Below, in pieces: positions 10,631 to 23,800 of a stretch of 64,000 nucleotides of DNA. The DNA is taken from NCBI GenBank assembly GCA_022828595.1, contig JAKGHH010000008.1:20328378-20392377 (forward strand). Direction: 5' to 3'. The translations under genes and the position numbers were made by a program. Every line of letters starts with the position of its first letter. Within the stretch, counting starts at the first letter, position 1. The notes below the pieces were generated by a model. That model did not search any database, was not told the origin of the DNA, and saw only the letters and a list, made by a program, of their open reading frames with translations. This DNA comes from Nelumbo lutea. Lineage: Eukaryota > Streptophyta > Magnoliopsida > Proteales > Nelumbonaceae.

Positions 10631-11824
10631 CAAGTGAGCCTACCACAAATGCCAGCCACGGCCAAGGTAATCAGGTAGCTCATAGTGTAGTACTTGGAAC
10701 CTTCAACATAGCTGATCAAGGAGATGGAACTCTTCCAGATATCAACCGGGTAAGATTTCAAATCTAAATGCAACTGAAGAAATCTATGCTTATCTTATGA
10801 TAAAAGCATTTTATTTATTATAATGGAATCAATCCACTTTATAGATGCTTCTGCTTATTTATTTATTTATTTTGTATGAACAGATTGTTTCAGCTGTTCT
10901 TGGTTCTATTTTAACTAATGGGAGCAACAGTGAAGGGGGCAATCGTAGGGTAATAATTTTTCAATGGCAAACACCACAGAATACCTCCTGTACCTTGACT
11001 CCTTTACATTTTAGTTTAAGCTTAAGCCAATTACAATCATAAGGTTCTTGAAATGAGTGTCTTCCACCTGTCATTATTCTCTCTGTTTTTATAAATAATT
11101 GATGTGGCCTTATAGACTGGATGGAAATCCATCAAATGTCCAAGCAATGGTTCCTTTGATCCTAGTACTGCTCTTTCTAGTCAATATTGCATCAGAAGCG
11201 TTCACCTTTAATCTTTTCTTTGGTAGGAGTCTGCTTCTGAAAGGATTGACAGAACAATTGGTGCTAGTGTTCCACATGATTCAATGCGACCTCAACCTAG
11301 CCAGCCTGCTGCAGGGGTTCAATCTGATCCACTGCATGGTGCTTTCCGATTTCCATCTGCAGTTTCTTTGGGGCCTCTGCAGCCACCTGTAAATTCCATG
11401 CCTTTATACTTAACACAGTATTGTTGTCTTCTTTCCTGTTGACGTTTGTTTCATATTGTGTTCTTTCTATTTTTGTAGGTTATTCCTGATTCTTTAGCAA
11501 CATTGTCTCAGTATTTAACTCGAATGAGGCATGAATTTCATGTCATTAGTGAGTGTTCTATTGGATTCCTAAACAAGTTCACTGGTCTTGATCTTTCCAA
11601 GTTTCTTGTTATTGAGATGATTGATTAATATGTGGCAATTAACAGCAAGGAGTTACAACAACAATACTCAACCTGCTGGTGTCACTGGTAATGAAGGACA
11701 GGAACATGATTCTGCACCACATTCAAGTGCAGGACAGGCAGGTCTACCTACACCAGCATCATTGGCAGAAGTGATCCACTCCACACGACATATGCTCATT
11801 GAACAAGCTGGAGAATGCCTATAT
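10631..11824 (+). CDS. Exon block 1 of the BAG6/CIP73-like gene (five exons)
   Basis: Five exons. 10631-10749 encodes SEPTTNASHGQ...PDINR after two bases of a split codon. 10884-10949 encodes IVSAVLGSILTNG. 11227-11388 encodes ESASERIDRTIGA...GPLQPP. 11479-11548 encodes VIPDSLATLSQYLTRMRHEF. 11646-11824 ends in EVIHSTRHMLIEQAGECLY. Exon lengths and phases agree: 119 (2+117), 66, 162, 70 (leaves one base) and 179 (uses it). Introns here are short (about 90-280 bases), typical of an undisturbed plant gene. Confidence 0.72.
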
Positions 11825-14800
11825 GTATGTACTAGGTTTGGTTTCTTCTTGTTTTTGTTGGAACTGTTTATTCTGTAATTTTTAATATTTGGGAGACATT
11901 CTGCTACAAGCTCGATATTTTCCAACCATATATAACCATGGCTCTGAATGGAGACATGAGTTTCTAGCTGTGTGCCGAGGGGAGAGGCACCACAGAGGTC
12001 TACCTGAAAGACGGTAGATGGCTCGGAGGGTAGTTTCAAGCGTGCTAGGGCAGTTGTAGGGTGAAGGCTTCACAGATCCAAGATCTGAGGTTAGAGAAGA
12101 GAACTTAGAGAGTTAGAGCAGGGATAAGAGAAGTTTGGGCTTCAGAGGGGCAGAGTGTCTAGGTTATGATTGCATGAGAAGGTCCTTCGGAGATCCACTA
12201 TTTATAGTTTTCCTAGGGAAAGGGAGGGAAGCTTTTCCTCTTTGGGAAAGTTGTTACGAGGCTGTTATGAGTTTCTTAGATCTGAGTCACTTGTGTCAGT
12301 TATGTGTCCATGCGGTTATCTCGGTGCTTGAGTTCCTGCACTTGCCTGGTGTACTGTCACAACTCAACTGCTCTTGTTGGTTAAGTCATGTGGCACTCAC
12401 TTGGATCTCCCTCCAAATCTGGGAGTGTTTCTTAATCTCTTTGTGGAAAATTTTGAATTACGGGACCTCCCTCTTCAGCAAGCAAAATTTACCCGGTCAA
12501 ACTTCCAAGAAAGCCCTAATTGTTGTCATTTAGATAGATTCCTCTTTACAGTGGATTGGGAAGCTGAATGGGGGATTTTAGGTGTTACAGCATTGCCAAG
12601 ACCTGTTTCAGATCATTGCCCAATCAGGTTGTCTCAAGAAAAAGTGGGTGGAGGCTAGTGCCCTTTTACGGTTGAAAACATGTGGTTACTTCATCCAAAG
12701 TTTCTAGCTAAGGTAGAAAAATGGTGGGAAGTGGACCAAGTGGAATTCCAATGGAAAGGATATAGGCTTTACAAGAAACTACAACTCTCGAAAGCTAGAC
12801 TCAAGATTTGCAACAAAGAGGTTTTTGGTAGAGTAGAGGAAAGGAAAGTGGAAATCAGTCGGAGAGTGCAGGAGTTAGATGGACTACAAGTTAAAAGTAG
12901 GTTGGGGGAAGAAGGTATAGTGGAAAGATGGAATTTGAAACAGGAATTAAAAGATCTTCTTAGGAAGGAGGAGATAAGTTGGAGGCAAAAATCTAGGTGC
13001 AAATGGCTAAAGGAAGGGGACAACAATGCAAGGTTTTTTCATTTGTTGGCAAATGGGAGGAGAAGGAAGAATTCTGTATCAAATTTGGAGTGGGATGGGT
13101 AATTGTTGACAAGGGAAGAGGATATAGCTCAAGCACTGGTTAACCACTTCAAATTAGTGTAAGACAACCCAAGGAGACCTAATGAGAGCTTAAAGGACTT
13201 GGAGTTGAGGGTGAAAGATAGTGTCTTATTGGAATCTTTGGAAAAAATATTTGAGGTCCAAGAAGTGAGAAATGCAATATTCTCCAGGATCGATCTAAAG
13301 CTCCTGGGCCTGATGGTTTTTCAATGGCCTTCTATCAATATTGCTAGGAGATAATTGAAGAGGATTTGTTGGAGGTTTTTGAAGAGTTCTATGAGAGAGG
13401 CAAATTTAATTCGGGAGCAAATGCAACTTTTATTACCTTGGTTCCTAAGAAGAAGTACGCTCTCCAACCAAAGGATTTCAGACCTATAAGCCTGTTGGGA
13501 AGCATGTATAAAGTCATCTCTAAGGTCCTAGCTATAAGATTAAAAAAACCCTTCTATCTCTAATCTCACCGTATCAAGGGCCTTTGTAGAAGGAAGACAA
13601 ATTGTAGATCAAATACTTATTGCCAATGAATGTGTTGAGGTGAAGAGGAGGAGAAAGGAAAAGGGGCTGGTTTGCAAATTGGGTCTTGAAAAGGCATATG
13701 ACATGGTGGACTGGGACTTTTTACTAGCAGTTCTCAAGCGTAGAGGGTTTGGGGAGAGATGGTGCAGATGGGTAAAGGGATGCATTTCTTCATGTCATTT
13801 CTCAGTACTGGTGAATGGTGTAGGTAAGGGTTTCTTCCCTGCAAAAAGGGGTATTAGGCAAGGAGATACGTTGTCCCCATTCCTCTTTACCCTACCTAGT
13901 AGATGATGTTTTGAGTGCCATGATTTCGAGGTCTGATCCTAACAATTTGATAAGAGGTTGGAGGATTGGTAGGGAGGAGGTGGTGGTCACACACTTACAA
14001 TTTGCAGATGACATCATCTTGTTTTGTGATGGGGAGTAAGGGGAATTACGAAACTTAAAAGATTGGTGCTTCAATTTGAAAGGAAGTCTAATCTTAAAGT
14101 AAAGTAGGGAAAAATTGTGTGGCATGGCTCAATTTAGGGGGAGAGGAGGTGGATTCCCTAACTAGGATTTTGGGGTGCGAAGTGGGGGGTTGGCCTTCAC
14201 AATATTTGGGGCTACCACTGGGAGGGAGCCCAATGGTTGAGAGTTTTTGTTACCCTATGATTGAAAGATTTTCCAAGAGGCTAGCAAATTGGAAGAGGAA
14301 TTACATCTCTTTAGGGGCTAGGATAACCTTAATCAAGTCAACCTTGGCCAACCTACTAGTTTATTTCCTGTCTACCTTTAGATTCCGGTAAAAGTAGCAA
14401 ACCAGTTGGAGAAGATAATGAGGGTTTCTTGTGGGAGCCATGGGACACTAAGAAGGATCACTTAGTGAAGTGGGAGGTGGTTTCTAGGAGTAGGGATGAT
14501 GGAGGCCTTGGGTTAGGAAATATAAGATTAAGAAACACGACTCTACTAGGGAATTTGGAGACTACTGATGGAACATGATAGACTTTGGTCTAGAGTGATT
14601 GTTAGTATTCATGGATTGGCAGATAATGGCTAGGATGCAGGACTCGACCTTGGGGCTTCTTGATGTTCTCCTTGCAAAGCTATTTGAAGTATTTTGCCTC
14701 TTATGCTCCCTTATTTCAAATATGATGTCTATGCTGGAAATAAAGTCTTGTTTTGGGAAGATGTTTGGGTTGGTAAAAACTCCCTTAGAGATAGATTTCC

Positions 14801-17800
14801 TTCTGTTTACTCATTGTTTGAAAACAAAAGAAAAGTGATCTCTTCAGTGTTTGTTGATAACTCCTGGGATTTGGGCTTGAGAAGAGGTCTAAGGGATTCT
14901 GAAATGGGGATGGTTGATGATTTGATCACTCAATTAGGGAAAGTCTTTCTTGATCGCTCTTGTAGGGATAGCGGAATTTGGAAACCTTCCCCTTCTAGTT
15001 TTTTCAGTTGCTCTTCTTTCTACAACATTTTGCTTCAAACCTCTAACCTTGTAGGGAACTTTTCTTCAAAGGAGGTGTGGGGTAGCCCTGTACCTCCAAG
15101 AATTCAGGCCTTTTGCTAGGAAGTGGCACTCCAAAAAATCAATACCTTGGATTTATTGCAGAAAAAGAGACCAAATATGTGCCTCTCCCCCCATGTTTGT
15201 AGTCTCTACTTGGGTTCTGCTGAGACAATGGAAGGAGTAACCACTAAGGTTATCCATTAGTTGAAATCATGTGATCTTTTTAAGGATTTCTCAACTGAAG
15301 AAATTTATAGAAATTGGGGTATTGTGGCAACTACTACTTCTTCCAAAGCTATGATACAGGAAGTTTGGTCCCCACCGGTACAACAAAGGGTAAAACTGAA
15401 CTTTGATGGAAGTTGTATAGGTAATCCAGGCCCATTTGGTATAAGGAGGTGTTTTTAGAGATAATGAAGGCAAGATAGTGGCTCTGTATTCAGGTGTAAA
15501 ACTGATATTTCTTATGCAGTGAGTCTCATTAGCCAGTTCATGCATTCCCTAGAGATACACATTTAGCAGCTACAGAGAGGGTTTTGTGTTACCTGAAAGG
15601 TACTCTAGAAAAGGGTATCTTGTTTGCTAAGCATGGACATGAAGTTGGAAGCATACAATGGGCTGGATGTATTGATGATTAGGAGATCTACTTTAGGATA
15701 CTGTGCTATGGTGGCAGGAAACATTGTTTCATGGAGTAAGAAGCAATCTATAGTGGCTAGATCTTTAGCTAGGGCAGAGTACAAGGCAATGGCACATGGA
15801 GTGTCAGAACTATTGTGGCTTAGGTCACTTTTGGAAGAATTGGGCATTGATTGTGAGAAGCCAATGATGCATGGAGTGTCAGAACTATTGTGGCTTAGGT
15901 CACTTTTGGAAGAATTGGGCATTGATTGTGAGAAGCCAATGATGCTATATTGTGATAACCAGGCAGCTATTAACATTGCACATAATCTGGTCCAACATGA
16001 CAGAACCAAGTACATAGAAGTTAACAAACATTTTTTAGGGGAGAAAGTTGCCTTAGGGATGTTTGCTTGCCATTTGTTGCTTCTGAAGAATAGTTGGCTG
16101 ATGTTTTGACAAAAGGTGTTCCAAAAGGAAAGCTGATACATTATATAAGCAAGCTGGGCATGATTGATATCTATGCTTAGTTTGAGGGGGAGTGTAGAGA
16201 GAATGGACCGAATGGGCCCTAGTGGTTTATTTTCTTATTAGTTGTTCATTTATTTTGTTTACTTGTTAATGTGCCTGTTAAACTTCTTTTATTTCTTTTT
16301 AAGTGCTGAGTTGGCCGCCCACTTAAGGGAAGATCTGTAATTAGCTTTGATTAAACAAGGTTAATAAAAGGATTAGAGGGCATTGAACACTCTCTTCTTC
16401 TCTTCCCTTTCTTCTCCTTCGTCTTCTTCTTCCCTCTACTGTTTTCTCTTCTTCCTACTTTCTTCTTGCTGAAAGTTGAGATTTATTTACAGATTTATTA
16501 ATCTGAATTACATCTAACTTGGATGGTTTGTAAATGAGGGAGGGGACCCCTATTTATACACTAACCTCCTCAAAGAATTCTCTAGAACTATGTACACTTG
16601 GCATCATCTAGAAGCACCTCTAGAACATTCTACCTTCTACACTCTTCTATGGGATGCCCATTTCATAAGGTACAAGAACACTCTAGAGAAAGTCTACACC
16701 ACTCCAAACTACTCTAGGACGTTTCACACAAATCTAGATTGTTCCACAAGGTTCCACCAGAATCCAACCCTTTTTAGATGCATGGAGAACACTCTAGAAC
16801 ACCCTAGAATGCTTTGGAACAGCCTGGAAGCATGCAGAGTTGGCTAGAAGCCTTTGGAAGCATCTAGAAAACCTCTAGCCAAGTGCCTAATTATGTAACC
16901 CTGTGTCAGTACACATGTAAGCAGAGTGCAGTTACTGCCCATCTGCCCCTTTTGAGTTCCTTGGTGAGTGTGCTAGGGGAGGTTTTGCCTCAAGAATGCT
17001 TAAATGTTGACTTGTGTTTGTGACAAGCAATGTAAAACTATGACAAAATCACAATGGGTGTTCCCAAGATAGGAGTACAATATGGAACTGTGACAATCCT
17101 CTTGCAATACAGATCCGACACACGTGATCAGATATTGCCGGGCTTGTGTCACAATGCAGGATATGATAAGGGAAGGCGATGGGGAAGTTGAGTATGTATA
17201 CACGATGGATGCATTGAGAGCTTTGATGAAGAACTTAGCGATAGGTAGCCAATCACCAGGTGGGGGATTGCGATGTCGCAATGTGAGAAAGAGATAAGGA
17301 GTTGCGATGTGGTGTGCTATTAAAAGGTAGCTGATATAAACTTGTGAGATGTCTGTTATTGTTCTGTGCCGATGTGCTGTTATCTCATTGTTCTACGATC
17401 GCTATGCGATGGCTGACTGCATTGTCTCATGGCATATGTCACTTGTTGTTCTGTGCCAATGTGCTGTTACCTCATTGTGCTACGATCACTATGTGATGTG
17501 CTGTTATCTCGTTGTCCATATACTTACACTAGCAAGCTTTTTGTTACCAGTTTTCTTCTGACTCTTCTTTCTGTTTGTCACCATTCAAGTCTATTTATGC
17601 TTTAACATAATCTGTGGCATCATATTATATTTGACAGCAACTTACAAGACAACTGGAGGGTCAAGCAAATATGACTGATCCACTGATGCGGATGACAGTT
17701 CAGTCTAATGCAATGAGATCAGGAGTTATTTTGCAAAATTTAGGTGCTCTACTACTTGAGCTTGGTCGGGCAACCATGACACTGCGAATGGGCCGTACAC

Positions 17801-20800
17801 CCGTAAGTTTATTTTTTAGTTCCTTTATGTATTCTGCTGTATTTTCCAGAAACAAAATGTATACAGGCCTAGTGATGTGATGCCGTTTTCTTACACCAGT
17901 CCGAGGCTGTTGTTAATGCTGGACCCTCAGTTTTCATATCAACATCTGGTCCCAATCCTATAATGGTGCAGGTTATGCTCGTACACTTAAAATTATTTGT
18001 TTTATGGTGGTCTCTTTTCTTCCCCCGAAACTAATTAAACTTTGTTTGAGCAGCCTCTTCCTTTTCAACCAGGAACAAGTTTTGGTGCAGTCCCCATGGG
18101 AGCTGTACATTCTGGTTCTAGTTTGGTTGGTAGTACTCTTGCTTCTGGTTTTATTCCAAGGAATATTGATATACGGATACGTACAGGTGCTGTCTTTATT
18201 TTATGCCTAAAATGTTGTTGACATTTGGATGTTGGGTGTCCAATTCTTCTAACCGTTTACATCCATTTTAGTAACTGGGTCCTCAATTCCCACAGCCAAT
18301 GTTAATCAAGGGGAACAAGCTGGTGTACAGCAACCTCCAGGGCAAACAAATCCAGCAAGACCTGTTTTAGCAGGGGCCGCAGGTGGTCATTCTTTTACTG
18401 GAGAGTCTGGAGTAAGGGTAGTACCAATCAGAACTGTGGTTGCAGCAGTTCCTGCTCCAGTCAATCGTCCACCTTCTGATCCATCTGGTAGTTCTCTAGG
18501 GTTATTCTATCCACTTCTTGCTAGGGTTCAACATGTAACTTCTGGCCATTTCAGCAGTCCAAGAGGTTCCCAAGTGGCTTCTGAACGACCTCCAAGTGTT
18601 CCTGAAACTGAGCAATGTCCAAGCCCTGAATCTGCAGTGCAACACCAAAATATAGGATTAAACCATGATGCTTCTGCAAGAGATGTCAATTCAACAAATA
18701 CAACCCCACAAAATGATCAAGGTAGAAAATTTAGGTTTAATTGTTTCATTTTGTAATTTTAACTTAATTCTGTTTTTGTCATTTTGGGTGGTATACTTTT
18801 GGTCTTAAAAGACTTGCCTATTTGCCAAAGTCCATAGCAATAAATTTCCTTGACTTTTCCATCATTACAGTAGGAAGAAAAGTAGCAATAAATCCTATGA
18901 TTTCATTAGAGATTATGTGCTTAAATATAGAGAAAACAGATCAGAATAGAAGAGAGAAAGAGAAAAGAGAGAAGAGAAGGTTTTGGGAGGAAGAGATCAT
19001 AGCTGTTTTCCAGCCCATCTTAATGATTTGTTGAAACCATCCTAATGGAAAAGGAAATAACAATGATGACCTTAATAGGCAGCAGAAAGAATAAGGAAAT
19101 AAATGACGGCCTTGGCTCTTTACAACTAAAGCCCATTAACATAACAAAAGGCTAAAGAACAAGGAAGCTTCTCATGTCCCAATAATTCAACATGCTTGCT
19201 CTCATACATACAGGTTACATTCTTCTTTTCCTAGAATCCACTGCATCAAAGGTTTTATCTATTATTGTTCCCAATTTCCATATGGATTGGAAAATCCGAT
19301 CTCTTGTTCACCTTGATGCAGGGTCAACTGCTTTGGTACCATACTGATGCAAGATTTACTGCAAAATAAAAACTGGAAGATAAAAATAACCTATGTATCA
19401 GTACTTAGTCTTCTCTAGGAATTTGAACCTAGAGGTTCTATTAAGACTAGCATGCAATAGCTTCTTGAAGGAATCAACACCATCCAAAAAATTAGATAAA
19501 CTATACCATTAGAAATAGAAAACTCACTTTTTATTTGATATCAAAAAGAGAGGTCTTATTTATAGGACTACGACTCTAGCCTACTAAAATAACTCCAACT
19601 TGTTAACATAACTTCTAAACCAATTAGGAAAACCCACTTACAATCTAACTTATCCAACTATGACTACAAGACCATTAATGATTCAAATAATCAGAAATTC
19701 AGAGCATAGCTACTAAAATTTTACAGTAGTAGCTTATTATTCATAGATTACTCCTCTTCTCAATGAATTCATTACCTATCTTTAAAATAGAAAAAAAAAG
19801 AAAAAGATACATAAGAAGAGTCCAAACATTCTATTTGCCAAGCATGCACAACACTTCTCCATTCAGGCTTAGGACCATAGTGCAGAGCAAAAGCCATCTC
19901 ACTGAATGGATCCAATAAAAGAAAGGGTTCAATCAGTCTTGAAGTTATAAATTCGATTTAATTTCAATTATATGAGTGATCAAGGGAGTGTTCTCCAAAG
20001 TGAACTGTTTTCCTTGTTGCAATTTTCTATAAAAAAAAAAGAACCCAACCGGGTTGAAAGCAAATTGGTTCTTAAAACAACAAAGAAAACATGTTTATAT
20101 GTGTGCCTTTTGTTTCCAAATTGAAACCAAAAATATGTTCTTGAGTTTCTTTTTTTTTTTTTTTTTTTGAAAAAGGTAAAGAGCATGTTTTTATCTGGTT
20201 ATTTAACATGTTTTAAAAATTGTAGTTTTGATGGTTTAAAAAATATGTATTGTTTTCTTTTGAAACAATACCAACTTGTTTTTACTTTTCAAAACAAAAA
20301 TACAGTTTGAGAACTTTCTTTTGTTTTTTGCTGATGTGGCAATTTCAAAAACAAATGATAACAAAAACATACATGTTTTAGAACACTCCTGGAAGTTATC
20401 AAAAAGATCTGATTAATTAAATTGAATTGTAGGGACCTTTTAACCATGAATGCTAGAACTGTCAAAAAACATGATACTGATGCAAAATGGTCAAGTAGTG
20501 GGACCCAAAATGGTCGAGAGTCTGCAGCATAGATTCCCAACAGATTTGATCAGTTGTTAAGGACTCTTTTTCCTGGTGAGCAAATCAGTGTTGCTAATGT
20601 TAATTTCCATGGCATGACTTTTGGCTCTGCTACTGAACATGTAGGGATAACCAGAAATGCTGCTGATGCAAGGGATGCAGCCTCTGGAGTGGGATCTGAT
20701 GATGGGATATTCTTATCCAATTTGCTTCGCCAAGTTATACCCGTGATATCCCAAATCACAGCTACAGAGCAAGATGTTATATTACCAGAAAGTATAGACA

Positions 20801-23800
20801 CTTCGGGGCATAGAGCTGATTGTGGTTCTTCAACACAAGTAAGTATACTCATGCAATCATGAAAAAATATAAGAGGAAAACAGGTCCAGACCCTTGCCAA
20901 TTTATTAAATGCATAATAAAAACTTTCTGGGAAAGGGCAACGTGTTTTTTTTTGTGTTTCCTCTTGTTTTTCTTGTTACATGAACCTCAAATAACTGATT
21001 TAGTTTCCATTATACGATGTCATGTGCGTAGACCACAGAGAGCTCTAGCACTGGGAACTTGCGTAGGTGCAGTGATCATATTCCGACTGCTCCAAATTCA
21101 AAACGTCAGAAGGTTCTCTCTCTCTCTCTCACCTGTTATCTCTTTATTCATTGTGCTTCAAGATCTGGGCCTAATAAAAGTCACAACTCAACCCATCTTG
21201 CATTGAATGATATGGACTGTCAAATTTTTTTGGAACTAGATGCCGATTACCAAAAGTCTGAACTCCAAACATAGGCTATAGTAATTATGTAGGTAATCAA
21301 GAAACAGATATGTTTGTAGAGCTGGAGACAATGCATTTGCAGAGATACTCAATTTCACTGACCCTAAATATCACATGCAAATGTTAAGTTATGCATGTAA
21401 TTAGTACATACATTATCAATAAATATAGGATCCTGATAAATACAGTTAGTTTGTCTGTCATCCTCTTCATGCATAATTAAGAGATCCACCATATTTCAAG
21501 GATACTGTGGAGATCTCGAGAACTAAATTGTGATTGGCTAAATTACTGGTATTCTTCTAGTTGTAAAAAATGCTATGATTGGCTTAGGCTTCTTGACCTG
21601 TGTAATTAGGAGCCATCAAATGGTGGATCCAGTGTTTTAAAAACTTGCTCACTTTGCTCGCTTGCCTCTGCTTCAACAAGACCCTCCCTTTCAGCTAGTG
21701 TTATGCATCCTTTCAGCTAGTGTTATGCATCTTCATTTCTTCTTAATATAAACAGTTTTAATTAAAAATATAGAAAAATGAGATCCTCCTTCCTTCCTTC
21801 CTCCCCCTCTTATGGAGGTTTACGTCTCTTATGTTTTGAACTATGCCTCATGCCTCCAGTTAGTGGAACCCCTCACTTCACGCGTCCATGTTTTAAAACA
21901 TTACTGGATCCTACATGTTCGAAACTTTCTTATTGGAAAGCTGGAGGATGGTAAATTTTTTCCTAATCCTTAACTTCTGAAATGGCCTATATGAAATTAA
22001 AGTATCTAGGTTTAGTCAATAAGAACAAAAGAGAGAAAAACAAGAGGAAAAATATTGAGAAGCCACCGTTTCTTTTTTTTTTGTTCCTTTTTTTTTTGGG
22101 GGGGGGGGGGGGAATGTAAGGTTAATCTATTAAAAAGAAAAAAGAGAGGTTGTTGGTGTAAATGGATCTTGGGGTGTGGTTGGACTTGTCACTATTTGAT
22201 TTTGGTGAATGGTATGGCGGTGGATCATTTTCCAGCCCTCAGAGGTTTAAGGCAAGGAGACTCCCTCTCTCCTTTCATTTTCACTTTGATTGTTGATGTT
22301 TTTGAGAGATTAGTAATGAGGACTGATTCTCAAGGATTAATAAGGGGTTGGAGAGTAGGCAGGGTGAAATACTAGTTACTCATTTGTAATTTTCTGACGA
22401 CACAATATTGGATTGTGAAGGAGGGGATCTAAATTGAGTAAGGAACTTAAAGCGGATTGTAGAGCTCTTTGAAAAAATGTGCAACCAAAAAATCAACCTT
22501 CACAAAAGTTGTATTGTGGGTTTGAATATGAATGAGGAAATAACTAAGAGAGCGGAAATTTTGGGTTTTGTGGTCTCTCAATGGCCCTTGACCCATTTGG
22601 GTCTTCCTTTAGGGGATAGCCCTAGGAATAGCAATTTTTGGAATCCAGAGATTGAGAGGTTCACTAAGAAATTGGCCTCATGGTAAAGGTGAGTAGAGAT
22701 AAGTTGTGGGAAAAAGGTGGTCATCAGCATTCATGGCCTTGTGGCTGAAGGATAGGACTCTGGATTTCAGATTGGGGCTACATGAGCTTCTCCATGGAAA
22801 CCCATCCATCTCATACTTTATTTTTCCATTTATCAAGTATAAACCATGCTTTGGGAACTTTGCCAAATTCTGGGAACATGTTTGTTTGGTTGGGTAACTC
22901 TCCCCTAAAGGACCAACATCGTTCTCTTTTTGGTCTATCAAAATCGTAAAGATGAACCTATCTCCTCTTTTTTTGGTTCAATCCAATTCAAGATCTGGTC
23001 TCGAGTGGGATTTGGGATTTTGAAGTGGACTTCATGAATGATGTTCCGTCTTTGCTCCAAAGCCTTGAGAGTGATTTTCAAGCCGACAAGAGGAGATTCT
23101 TGAATTTGGAATCTTTCTTTCTCAAGTCCTTTTTCTTGTGCGTCATTCTATAAATCCCTAATTCAATTGAGTGACAACCTTGGGGTTCCTTTTCTTATTA
23201 GAGAGTGGAGTAGACCTATTCCACCTAGGATAAGAGTTTTTTTATGGGAATTATTTGTGGAAAGAATTAACACTTGTGACTTGCTCCAAAGAAAGAAACC
23301 CAATTGGTCCTTTATCTCCTCACTGGTGTTCTCTCTGTAAAGCCAAAGGTGAGTCCTGCTATCAGTTATTAATCACCTACTCTCTTTCTTCTTCAATTTG
23401 GGAATGGTTTCTTTCTTTGTTTTGGTGTAGGTGGAGTTCCCCGCCAAATGTACAAAACCCGTTTGCCTCTTTCTTTCTTGGCCAAAGAAGAGGGGAAGAA
23501 CTCTGTGGAGGTGTATAAGGCTAGTGGTTTGCTGGACAGTTTAGGAAGAAAGGAATCAAAGAACTTTCTCTAGTGTTGAAAGAATTTGGAGTTCTCTAAT
23601 TGAAATTATTATGATTAGTGTGGTCCATTGGGTGAAGTTGAAACTCTTTTGAGGATTTTCATGCTAGTGAAGAGATGAGGAAGTGGTTTGAAATTGTTGG
23701 CTTGTCTTCTTACAGAGTTGTGACCAAGCTAGTTTGGTCCCCACCTAATTTCTGGTTTCATAAAGCTAAACTTTGATGGCAGCAGTGAAGGAAATCCAGG

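Noticed and set aside
11099..11392. 97-codon plus-strand ORF
   Set aside because: Wrong frame of the exon at 11227-11388; the exon frame gives the family-like protein.
18436..18756. Stand-alone 106-codon ORF
   Set aside because: It is the 3' part of an exon (18272-18721) of the BAG6-like gene, read past its splice donor.
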